Notes under the pieces: generated by a model
Databases searched by the model: none
Told to the model about the DNA's origin: nothing
What the model saw: only the letters and a program-made list of their open reading frames with translations
Origin: DATGLW01 sp035293965
GTDB lineage: Bacteria; Actinomycetota; Acidimicrobiia; Acidimicrobiales; RAAP-2
Length of the DNA stretch: 5,286 nt
Assembly (NCBI GenBank): GCA_035293965.1
Contig: DATGLW010000089.1
Coordinates: 1 to 5,286, forward strand
Reading direction: 5' to 3'
Program-made: the position numbers and the translations under genes
In this document: positions 1-5,286 of the stretch, piece by piece
Numbering within the stretch: position 1 is the stretch's first letter
How the letters are laid out: each line of letters opens with the position of its first letter

Positions 1-555
1 CTCTTGGTCCGTCACGGTCAGACGGCGTGGAGCCGAGAGGGGAGGCACACCGGCCGCACCGACGTGCCCTTGGTCGACGAGGGTGAGAGGCAGGCGACCT
101 CCCTCGGTGCGCTGCTGGCCGGGGTGGCCCCCGAGCGGGTCTGGTGCAGCCCCCGCCGGCGGGCGCTCGAGACCTGCCGGCTGGCCGGGTTCGGCGAGCG
201 GGCCGAGGTCGTCGACGACCTGGCCGAGTGGGACTACGGCGAGCTCGAGGGCGACACGACGGCGGGGATCCTGGCCCGGCGCCCAGGCTGGACCTTGTGG
301 AGCGACGGTGCCCCCGGTGGCGAGAGCCCTGCTGAGGTGGGGAGGCGGGCCGACCGTCTGATCGAGCGCGCTCGAAGCGAGGGGGGCACGACGCTGTGCT
401 TCTCCCACGGCCACCTGCTGCGCGTGCTGGGCTCGCGCTGGGTGGGACTGCCGCCGGCCGGGGGCAGGCTGCTCGCGCTCGGGCCCGGCTCGCTCAGCGA
501 GCTTGGCTGGGAGCACGGTGCGCCGGTGGTGGTCAGATGGAACCGAGCGCCGTGA
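1..555 (+). CDS. Histidine phosphatase family protein, 5' end cut by the window
   Basis: This is a phosphoglycerate-mutase-like phosphohydrolase that works through a phospho-histidine intermediate. The frame is open from the first base, so the true start is probably a few codons upstream; a TTG at base 4 is possible but would leave no residues before the first beta strand. In the 184 codons seen, LVRHGQT holds the catalytic Arg4-His5, RRRALET supplies the phosphate-binding Arg near residue 54, LAEWDYGELEG gives the acidic Glu76, and CFSHGHLLR gives the second His136. All core residues are present. The GRHTGRTDVPL and EWDYG motifs resemble the subgroup that includes yeast SHB17 (sedoheptulose-1,7-bisphosphatase), so a sugar phosphate substrate is plausible but not shown. 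There is no signal peptide or membrane segment in the visible part, so it is probably cytosolic. Its last 23 bp overlap the convergent Rrf2 gene. Confidence 0.93.
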   Translation, partial: LLVRHGQTAWSREGRHTGRTDVPLVDEGERQATSLGALLAGVAPERVWCSPRRRALETCRLAGFGERAEVVDDLAEWDYGELEGDTTAGILARRPGWTLWSDGAPGGESPAEVGRRADRLIERARSEGGTTLCFSHGHLLRVLGSRWVGLPPAGGRLLALGPGSLSELGWEHGAPVVVRWNRAP

Positions 556-1006
556 GCGGGCCCGGAGTCGCAGGCTCGGGCGCGGCCCCTGTCCGGGCCC
601 GAGCCACCATGTCGGCCAGCGTGAAGGACTGCAGGTGCCGACGCATGGTCTCGCCGACCTCGGCCCAGACGGCCAGCAGCACGCACTGGCCCTCGTGCTC
701 GCACGCGCCGCCGGTGTGGGGCTCCCCGAAGTCGCCGGCCACGATCGGGCCGTCGACGGCCGAGACGATCTGGGCGAGGGTGATCTCGGACGGATCGCGT
801 GCGAGCACGTAGCCACCGCCGACGCCGCGCTTGGAGCGGACCAGTCCGGCGCCCTTCAGGGCCAGCAGGATCTGCTCGAGGTAGGGCTGGGGCAGCCCGG
901 TCCGGTCGGCGATGTCGCGGACCGAGGTGGGTGTGGTCTGGGCATCGTGGAGGGCGAGGGAAAGGAGCGCTCGGCTGGCGTAGTCGCCCCTGGTGGAGAC
1001 TTTCAC
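533..1006 (-). CDS. Rrf2/IscR family transcriptional regulator
   Basis: This is a 157-residue winged-helix DNA-binding regulator, the usual length for the family. The N-terminus KVSTRGDYASRALL matches the first helix of IscR-like proteins. Residues 28-62 hold the helix-turn-helix with the diagnostic PYLEQIL, followed by the wing motif RGVGGGYVLAR (60-70). A dimerisation helix follows, near residues 109-126. The effector loop has Cys102 and Cys108 in ACEHEGQC. Aligned by eye to IscR, these match its Cys98 and Cys104, while Cys92 is replaced by Pro96 and the His107 ligand by Leu111. Family members sense Fe-S status, nitric oxide, iron or cysteine; the signal here cannot be read. GTG at 1006 is chosen because the family motif starts immediately and a TAGCAT hexamer lies 8 nt upstream. 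The longer open frame upstream looks like shadow of the divergent gene. Its targets may include itself and the divergent phosphodiesterase gene, but no operator is recognisable. Confidence 0.92.
   Translation of the reverse strand: MKVSTRGDYASRALLSLALHDAQTTPTSVRDIADRTGLPQPYLEQILLALKGAGLVRSKRGVGGGYVLARDPSEITLAQIVSAVDGPIVAGDFGEPHTGGACEHEGQCVLLAVWAEVGETMRRHLQSFTLADMVARARTGAAPEPATPGPLTALGSI
557..601 (+). terminator. Inverted repeat after the phosphatase stop, possible terminator
   Basis: Two perfect 10-base arms, CGGGCCCGGA (557-566) and TCCGGGCCCG (592-601), begin one base after the phosphatase stop codon. An inner CAGG/CCTG pair (571-574 with 588-591) can extend the stem across a 4-nt bulge. 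No T-run follows, so a classic Rho-independent terminator is not supported. A U-less hairpin terminator or an mRNA 3'-end stabiliser is possible. The element lies inside the 3' coding part of the opposing Rrf2 gene. CGGGCCCG is itself a palindrome, so the arms are also direct repeats. Confidence 0.4.
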
Positions 1007-1014
1007 GCGCCACC

Positions 1015-1020
1015 ATGCTA
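1015..1020 (-). promoter_or_regulatory. Putative -10 element (TAGCAT) for the Rrf2 gene
   Basis: Read on the minus strand, TAGCAT fits the actinobacterial TANNNT -10 consensus. It ends 8 nt before the GTG at 1006, so transcription would begin at or within a base or two of the start codon, giving a leaderless or nearly leaderless mRNA. No Shine-Dalgarno sequence precedes this GTG, which agrees with that reading. No convincing -35 is visible. Confidence 0.5.
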
Positions 1021-1087
1021 CCTGCCGGCCCTCGCCCCGGCCCCGGATCCCGGCCGCTCCGAGATGCCTCGGCCCTGCGCCCGCCCC

Positions 1088-1093
1088 TAGGGT
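1088..1093 (+). promoter_or_regulatory. Putative -10 element (TAGGGT) for the phosphodiesterase gene
   Basis: TAGGGT fits TANNNT and is followed by exactly 7 nt (GGCCGTC) and then the ATG at 1101. This is the spacing expected when the A of ATG is the transcription start, that is, a leaderless mRNA. There is no purine-rich ribosome binding site upstream of the ATG. No TTGAC-like -35 box is visible about 17 nt upstream. Confidence 0.55.
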
Positions 1094-1100
1094 GGCCGTC

Positions 1101-2243
1101 ATGACGAGCGCACCGCCGCCCGTGCTGCCCGCATTCGACGGGCCGTGCGTGACCAACGTCGTGCGGGCACTCGTGGACCGCTCGGGGGGCGAGGGCACCG
1201 AGGAGCTCGCGGCGGCCAGGCAGTGGCTCCCGGAGCTGGCGACCAGCGCCCGCCAGGTCGTCCTGCTCGTGGTCGACGGCCTTGGCTGGGAACAGCTCCA
1301 GTCTCGCCGGGCGCTCGCCCCCGCGCTGGCGGGGGGGGTCGGCGGTCCGATCACGACCGTCGCCCCCAGCACGACCGCGGTCGCCCTCACGAGCCTCTCG
1401 ACCGGCCTGCCGCCCTCGGTCCACGGCGTCGTCGGGTACCGCTTGCACGCGGCCGGCGGCGTCCTCAACGTGCTCACCTGGCGTCTCGACGGTGCCGACG
1501 CCCGCACCACGGTCCCACCCGCGAGCCTCCAGCAGTTCGCGACCTTCCCGGGGAGCGCCGGCGCGGTGCCGGTCGTCTCGCGCGCGGACTACGCCACCAC
1601 GGGCTTCACGGCCGCGCACCTCGGCGGCACCACGCTCCACGGGTGGCGGACGCCCTCGGGGATCCCGGTGGAGGTCCGCCGCCTGCTCGCCGACGGGGCC
1701 CCGTTCGTCTACGCCTACTACGACGGGGTGGACCGCGTCGCCCACGCCCTCGGGCTCGGCGAGCACTACGACGCCGAGCTGCGGACGGTCGACCTCCTGG
1801 TGGCCCACCTGCTCGAGGCACTGCCGCCCGGCGCCGCCCTCGTCGTCACCTCGGACCACGGGCAGGTCGACGTCGGCCGCTCCGTCGAAGTGCTCGGGGC
1901 TGACGTCATGGACGGCGTGGTCCTCCTGTCGGGAGAGGGGCGCTTCCGGTGGTTGCACACCCGCCCGGGCGCCACCGAGGACGTGGCGGCGGCTGCCGCG
2001 GACGCGTTCGGGCACCTCGCGTGGGTGCGCACCCGGGAGCAGGTCGTCGAGGAGGGCTGGCTCGGTGGCGAGCCCGTGCCCAGGGTCGCCGACCGCCTCG
2101 GCGACGTGGTGCTGGCCCCGTTCGAGCCGACGGCCTTCCTCGACCCGGCTGACGTGGGCGAGTTGCGGCTGGTGGGCCGGCACGGCTCGCTCACGGCGGC
2201 CGAGATGCTGGTGCCGCTGCTCGCGTTCTCACCAGAGGGCTGA
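1101..2243 (+). CDS. Alkaline phosphatase superfamily protein, nucleotide pyrophosphatase/phosphodiesterase-like
   Basis: This 380-residue metal-dependent phosphohydrolase belongs to the type I phosphodiesterase/nucleotide pyrophosphatase branch. LLVVDGLGW (about 55-63) carries metal ligand Asp59. APSTTAVALTSLSTG (88-102) carries the nucleophile, Thr92 by alignment to autotaxin Thr210. HGVVGYRLH follows, with Tyr113 where NPP enzymes have a metal-proximal Asn. YYDGVDRVAH (206-215) supplies Asp211 and His215, TSDHG (250-254) supplies Asp252 and His253, and GRHGSLTAAEM supplies His361. The two-metal site therefore looks complete and an active enzyme is likely. No signal peptide or membrane segment is seen, so it is probably cytosolic, unlike many family members. 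The substrate is unknown; a nucleotide or phosphodiester is likely. ATG at 1101 is chosen over in-frame upstream codons because of the TAGGGT hexamer 7 nt before it and because the extension overlaps the divergent promoter. A run of eight G (1331-1338) lies within the gene. Confidence 0.9.
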   Translation: MTSAPPPVLPAFDGPCVTNVVRALVDRSGGEGTEELAAARQWLPELATSARQVVLLVVDGLGWEQLQSRRALAPALAGGVGGPITTVAPSTTAVALTSLSTGLPPSVHGVVGYRLHAAGGVLNVLTWRLDGADARTTVPPASLQQFATFPGSAGAVPVVSRADYATTGFTAAHLGGTTLHGWRTPSGIPVEVRRLLADGAPFVYAYYDGVDRVAHALGLGEHYDAELRTVDLLVAHLLEALPPGAALVVTSDHGQVDVGRSVEVLGADVMDGVVLLSGEGRFRWLHTRPGATEDVAAAAADAFGHLAWVRTREQVVEEGWLGGEPVPRVADRLGDVVLAPFEPTAFLDPADVGELRLVGRHGSLTAAEMLVPLLAFSPEG

Positions 2244-2270
2244 CGCCGGCTTCGGCCCGTACGCGGCGGG

Positions 2271-2284
2271 CGATGGCATCATCG
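2271..2284 (+). promoter_or_regulatory. Short dyad upstream of bpa, possible promoter or operator
   Basis: CGATG-GCAT-CATCG is a perfect 5-bp inverted repeat with a 4-nt loop, in the 66-bp gap between the phosphodiesterase stop and bpa. The right part contains TGG-CATCAT (2274-2282), which reads as a weak extended -10 matching TATAAT at four of six positions. It could give bpa its own promoter about 20 nt ahead of its start. Alternatively, bpa is simply cotranscribed with the upstream gene and the dyad is chance. Confidence 0.22.
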
Positions 2285-2294
2285 GGGCACGACG

Positions 2295-2302
2295 AGGGAG
2301 GA
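2295..2302 (+). promoter_or_regulatory. Ribosome binding site of bpa
   Basis: AGGGAGGA lies 7 nt before the GTG at 2310. This good Shine-Dalgarno match fixes GTG as the start, since there is no nearby ATG in frame. Confidence 0.75.
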
Positions 2303-2309
2303 TCGAGGC

Positions 2310-2843
2310 GTGACCACCAACGGCCTCACTGACGAGAACGACCGCAGGAGGGAGTCGGTGTCCCCTGACGAAGTGCTCCCCGCTGAGGGCGACCCCGGGG
2401 CACGAACCGAGGACGAGGCAGGCGCCGAGCGACGCAACGTCGAGTCGATCGAGCAGCCGGGCAAGGTCATGCGGATCGGCTCGATGGTCAAGTCGCTGCT
2501 CGACGAGGTGCGCCAGGCGCCACTCGACGAAGCCGGGCGTACCCGCCTGCGCGAGATCTACGAGCAGTCCGTGCGCGAGCTGTCGTCGGGACTGTCCCCG
2601 GACCTCGTGGCCGAGCTCGACCGGATGGCCCTGCCGTTCGAGGACGGGAGCCCCCCGAGCGAATCGGAGCTGCGCATCGCCCAGGCGCAGCTCGTCGGGT
2701 GGCTCGAGGGCCTGTTCCACGGCATCCAGGCCACGTTGATGGCCCAGCAGATGGCGGCGCGTGCCCAGCTCGAGGAGATGCGCCAGCGGGGTCTGCCGCC
2801 GGGCCGCGAGCCCCAGGTCAGCAGGCCAGGGACCTACCTCTGA
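2310..2843 (+). CDS. bpa: Bacterial proteasome activator (Bpa/PafE family)
   Basis: This is the ATP-independent activator of the 20S proteasome, a 177-residue protein close in length to Mycobacterium tuberculosis Rv3780. Known homologues form twelve-membered rings of four-helix-bundle subunits that dock on the proteasome alpha ring and admit unfolded proteins without ATP. The first 44 residues are charged and probably disordered. The conserved core runs from IEQPGKVMRIGSMVK (47-61) through DEVRQAPLDEAGRTRLREI and LRIAQAQLVGWLEGLFHGIQ (121-140) to AQQMAARAQLEEMRQ, nearly identical to the mycobacterial protein as I recall it. A short Pro/Gly linker leads to the C-terminal GTYL, the proteasome-docking tail, where characterised members have GQYL. 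It follows the phosphodiesterase gene by 66 bp on the same strand and may share its transcript. No proteasome subunit genes are in the window. The identification is firm. Confidence 0.96.
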   Translation: MTTNGLTDENDRRRESVSPDEVLPAEGDPGARTEDEAGAERRNVESIEQPGKVMRIGSMVKSLLDEVRQAPLDEAGRTRLREIYEQSVRELSSGLSPDLVAELDRMALPFEDGSPPSESELRIAQAQLVGWLEGLFHGIQATLMAQQMAARAQLEEMRQRGLPPGREPQVSRPGTYL

Positions 2844-2863
2844 CCCCAGCCGGCCCCACCGTG

Positions 2864-2880
2864 CCGCCGGCGAGCGGCGG
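2864..2880. terminator. GC hairpin between convergent bpa and cyclase genes
   Basis: CCGCCG (2864-2869) and CGGCGG (2875-2880) form a 6-bp stem with a 5-nt loop in the 42-bp gap between the two convergent stop codons. Its placement suits a bidirectional terminator, but no T-run lies on either side, and such short GC stems arise easily in DNA of this composition. Confidence 0.28.
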
Positions 2881-2885
2881 GCCGC

Positions 2886-3581
2886 TCAGGACTCGAGGAG
2901 AGGGGTGCGCAGGCTCCCGATCTCGTCGGCGGGCGGCCGGGGCCGGCGCTCCCACGTGTCGCGGCAGCTCTCGGAGCAGAACCACACCTCGGCCCCGAGC
3001 GCGTCGTGGGAGATGGACGCGGCCACCTCGCGCGTGAGGGGGATGCCGCAGACGGGATCGGGCACGGCTGGCCCCGACAGCACCTGCATGCCCAGCCGCA
3101 CCACCGGGAGGGGCCGCTCGAGGCCGCGCAGCATGAGCTCGCTCGTCGAGCCGACTGCCCCCCACGTGGGGACGTCTGCCGCGACTGCGGCGTCGGCGAG
3201 CACCTCCCCGCTGGCGGCGAGATCGCACAGCCGGGCGGCCAGGTTGACCGGTCGCCCGACGTAGTCGTCACCCTCGAGCAGGATCACCTCGCCGGCCGAC
3301 GCGCCGGTGCGCACGGCGAAGGGCTCTGCGGCCGCCCGCTTCCAGTGCACCCGGTAGTGGATCTCGAGGGCTGCCTCGAGCAGCGGCATGGTGTCGACGC
3401 CGACCATCATCGCCCCGTCGCCGAGCCACTTCGCGATGCGGACGCCGCGGCGCGAGCAGACCTCGCGCAGCATGGCCCGGAACGTGCCGAGGAGGCCGAC
3501 GGCATACTCGTCCCCTTCGGTCTCCGTGAGCTGGGTGAAGCCAGACAGGTCCATGAACGCGAAGGCGCGAGGTATGCGCAC
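2886..3581 (-). CDS. Class III adenylate/guanylate cyclase domain fused to a YHS-type metal-binding domain
   Basis: This predicted soluble cyclase makes a cyclic nucleotide, probably cAMP, from ATP. From GTG at 3581 it has 231 residues. FMDLSGFTQLTE carries the first metal Asp11. AKWLGDGAMMVG carries Lys51 (adenine recognition) and the second metal Asp55. DDYVGRPVNLAARL carries Asp106 (base recognition), Asn113 and the transition-state Arg117. All catalytic positions are therefore kept, and Lys/Asp favours ATP. The domain ends near residue 165. Residues 174-211 read PDPVCGIPL...WFCSESCRDTWE, a YHS/TRASH-like module with Cys178, Cys202 and Cys206 placed to bind a metal. No membrane, HAMP or GAF segment is present. 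The start is uncertain: no ribosome site precedes GTG 3581, an in-frame GTG lies at 3620 and the frame stays open to an ATG at 3779, but the upstream residues are low-complexity and Arg/Pro-rich. It converges on bpa. Confidence 0.9.
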   Translation of the reverse strand: MRIPRAFAFMDLSGFTQLTETEGDEYAVGLLGTFRAMLREVCSRRGVRIAKWLGDGAMMVGVDTMPLLEAALEIHYRVHWKRAAAEPFAVRTGASAGEVILLEGDDYVGRPVNLAARLCDLAASGEVLADAAVAADVPTWGAVGSTSELMLRGLERPLPVVRLGMQVLSGPAVPDPVCGIPLTREVAASISHDALGAEVWFCSESCRDTWERRPRPPADEIGSLRTPLLES

Positions 3582-3729
3582 GGCGCGATGGTGGCACGTC
3601 TGTGCACGGGGCGGGGACACGCTCCTGGGCTGCCACCGCGACCGCCGTCCCGAGAGGCACCGAAGACGTGCACGCGCCGGGGTTGCCCGGCCGACACCCC
3701 AGGGGGAGACGGATGCGGGCAGTGCCCCG

Positions 3730-3735
3730 TATGGT
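3730..3735 (+). promoter_or_regulatory. Putative -10 element (TATGGT) for the small ORF
   Basis: TATGGT fits TANNNT and would start transcription near 3742, about 36 nt before the ATG at 3778 and upstream of a strong ribosome site. The same hexamer recurs at 3987-3992 before dnaE. No clear -35 is seen. Confidence 0.4.
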
Positions 3736-3763
3736 GAGACGGCACGGCGGCGCGTGCGGCCGG

Positions 3764-3771
3764 AAGGAGGT
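3764..3771 (+). promoter_or_regulatory. Perfect Shine-Dalgarno site of the small ORF
   Basis: AAGGAGGT is a full match to the anti-Shine-Dalgarno sequence, placed 6 nt before the ATG at 3778. It is the best ribosome binding site in the window and the main reason to take the following ORF seriously. Confidence 0.6.
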
Positions 3772-3777
3772 TGGTCC

Positions 3778-4059
3778 ATGTCCGATGCAGCGCGGCCGTG
3801 GCCCGGGGCGCCGCCACAAGGGCCGGGCCGGCAGCCGCCCTCCCCGGGCAGGCTCCCGCCCTCCCCGGGGGGTGCCAGCGCTGCCGGGCGAGGCCGTCGG
3901 GGATCTGGGTCAGGGCCCCCGGGTCGCCCAGTGGGCGGGGCTCACCCGTACGGGCGTTCCGCCCGGACCGGCCCTGCCGGGCTTGCTATGGTCGAACCAC
4001 ACACCTGTAATTCGTCGGCCCGCCCGCCCGCCGGGCGGCGCGGCGCCGTGGGCGACTGA
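3778..4059 (+). CDS. Hypothetical small Pro/Gly/Arg-rich protein upstream of dnaE
   Basis: I do not recognise this 93-residue ORF. It starts MSDAARPWPGAPPQGPG, contains the tandem peptide PPSPGRL-PPSPGG, and continues with Gly, Arg and Pro in abundance, so a disordered protein is expected; it has one Cys and no membrane segment. In its favour are the ATG behind a perfect AAGGAGGT, an upstream TATGGT, and a TGA stop touching the dnaE ribosome site, 17 nt before the dnaE start, as in translationally coupled pairs. Against it, codon third positions lose the GC preference of the neighbouring genes after about codon 35, the composition is what chance frames give in GC-rich DNA, and the likely dnaE promoter lies within it. 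It may be a genuine small protein, a leader ORF, or a decayed gene whose start signals survive. Confidence 0.35.
   Translation: MSDAARPWPGAPPQGPGRQPPSPGRLPPSPGGASAAGRGRRGSGSGPPGRPVGGAHPYGRSARTGPAGLAMVEPHTCNSSARPPAGRRGAVGD
3835..3869 (+). repeat. Two-copy tandem repeat, 21-nt period
   Basis: CCGCCCTCCCCGGG occurs at 3835-3848 and again at 3856-3869, exactly 21 nt (seven codons) apart. The period keeps the frame of the small ORF and gives PPSPG twice. It may reflect a simple duplication in a disordered segment. Confidence 0.6.
3984..3992 (+). promoter_or_regulatory. Putative extended -10 promoter of dnaE (TGC-TATGGT)
   Basis: TATGGT at 3987-3992 is preceded by TGC, giving an extended -10 motif. 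Transcription would start near 3999 and leave a leader of roughly 78 nt before the dnaE GTG. The -35 region (around 3964-3969, CGGACC) is poor, which fits an extended -10 promoter. The adjacent sequence to about 4014 is locally AT-richer than its surroundings. Confidence 0.45.
4020..4038 (+). other. Stable GC hairpin in the dnaE leader
   Basis: CCGCCCG (4020-4026) pairs perfectly with CGGGCGG (4032-4038) around a 5-nt loop. It sits about 21 nt downstream of the predicted transcription start and 21 nt before the ribosome site. It could influence translation or be a by-product of composition. Confidence 0.35.
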
Positions 4060-4066
4060 GGGAGGA
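4060..4066 (+). promoter_or_regulatory. Ribosome binding site of dnaE
   Basis: GGGAGGA lies 10 nt before the GTG at 4077, a slightly long but acceptable spacing. It directly follows the TGA (4057-4059) of the small ORF. Confidence 0.6.
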
Positions 4067-4076
4067 CGGGGCGCAG

Positions 4077-5286
<1,210 letters not shown>

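Larger units (their letters stand above)
3582..3777. other. Intergenic region between the divergent cyclase gene and small ORF
   Basis: I see no convincing gene in these 196 bp. The open frames crossing it are Arg/Pro/Gly-rich shadows. It holds a TATGGT element and a ribosome binding site pointing right, listed separately. I could not find a good -10 for the leftward cyclase gene; CACCAT (3587-3592 complement), 5 nt before the GTG, is a poor match. GTGCAC occurs twice (3602-3607 and 3669-3674), and an 8-bp inverted pair GCACGTCT/AGACGTGC (3594-3601, 3664-3671) surrounds the region, possibly by chance. Confidence 0.5.

Noticed and set aside
1007..1510. N-terminal extension of the Rrf2 protein in the open frame up to 1510
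   Set aside because: The family's first helix starts directly at GTG 1006. The extension is antisense to the phosphodiesterase gene, has no family counterpart and crosses both predicted promoters.
234..2183. A 649-codon open frame on the minus strand across the phosphatase, Rrf2 and phosphodiesterase genes
   Set aside because: It is a compositional shadow, rich in Arg, Gly and Pro. It lies antisense to two well-supported enzymes and across the Rrf2 gene in a different frame, and shows no recognisable domain.
3594..3671. 8-bp inverted pair GCACGTCT/AGACGTGC in the cyclase upstream region
   Set aside because: The arms are 62 nt apart, and a match of this length is likely enough by chance in GC-rich DNA. 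Noted only as a possible operator pair.
3582..3779. 66-residue N-terminal extension of the cyclase from the ATG at 3779
   Set aside because: The extension is Arg/Pro-rich without features, and the ATG is the antisense of the small ORF start region. GTG 3581 places the cyclase motif a few residues in, as is usual for single-domain members, although this start lacks a ribosome site and remains unsure.
3993..4014. CGAAC...TTCG near the dnaE promoter as a LexA/SOS box
   Set aside because: Actinobacterial LexA boxes have CGAAC and GTTCG separated by about four bases. Here the half-sites are 13-14 bases apart and the right half is incomplete.

Overview
The window is uniformly GC-rich and codes densely on both strands with actinobacterial-style genes. 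It suggests a member of the Actinomycetota. The strongest pointer is a clear bacterial proteasome activator (Bpa/PafE family), which is known from actinobacteria that carry a 20S proteasome. TANNNT hexamers lying 7-8 nt before start codons, which would give leaderless mRNAs, fit the same group. A deep-branching class such as Acidimicrobiia is my guess and is not demonstrated.

Layout from left to right. (1) The 3' part of a histidine phosphatase gene on the + strand, cut by the window start (1-555). It converges on, and overlaps by 23 bp, an Rrf2/IscR-type regulator on the - strand (533-1006). A 10-bp inverted repeat follows the phosphatase stop. (2) A 94-bp divergent control region (1007-1100) with a -10-like hexamer for each side. 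(3) An alkaline-phosphatase-superfamily (nucleotide pyrophosphatase/phosphodiesterase-like) gene (1101-2243), followed after 66 bp by bpa (2310-2843). (4) A convergent - strand gene (2886-3581) for a soluble class III nucleotide cyclase with a C-terminal YHS-type cysteine metal-binding domain. (5) A 495-bp stretch (3582-4076) with two TATGGT promoter-like elements, a perfect Shine-Dalgarno site and a questionable 93-residue Pro/Gly-rich ORF. (6) The first 403 codons of dnaE, the replicative DNA polymerase III alpha subunit, running off the right edge.

The genes do not form one pathway. The window reads as chromosomal housekeeping and regulation: replication (dnaE), ATP-independent proteasomal degradation (bpa), redox- or metal-type transcription control (Rrf2), second-messenger synthesis (cyclase) and two phosphohydrolases. 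I see no mobile element, CRISPR array, tRNA or rRNA. The points most worth following are the cyclase-YHS fusion, the Rrf2 protein that keeps only two of the four IscR cluster-ligand positions, the GTYL rather than GQYL tail of Bpa, and the small ORF whose stop sits against the dnaE ribosome binding site.
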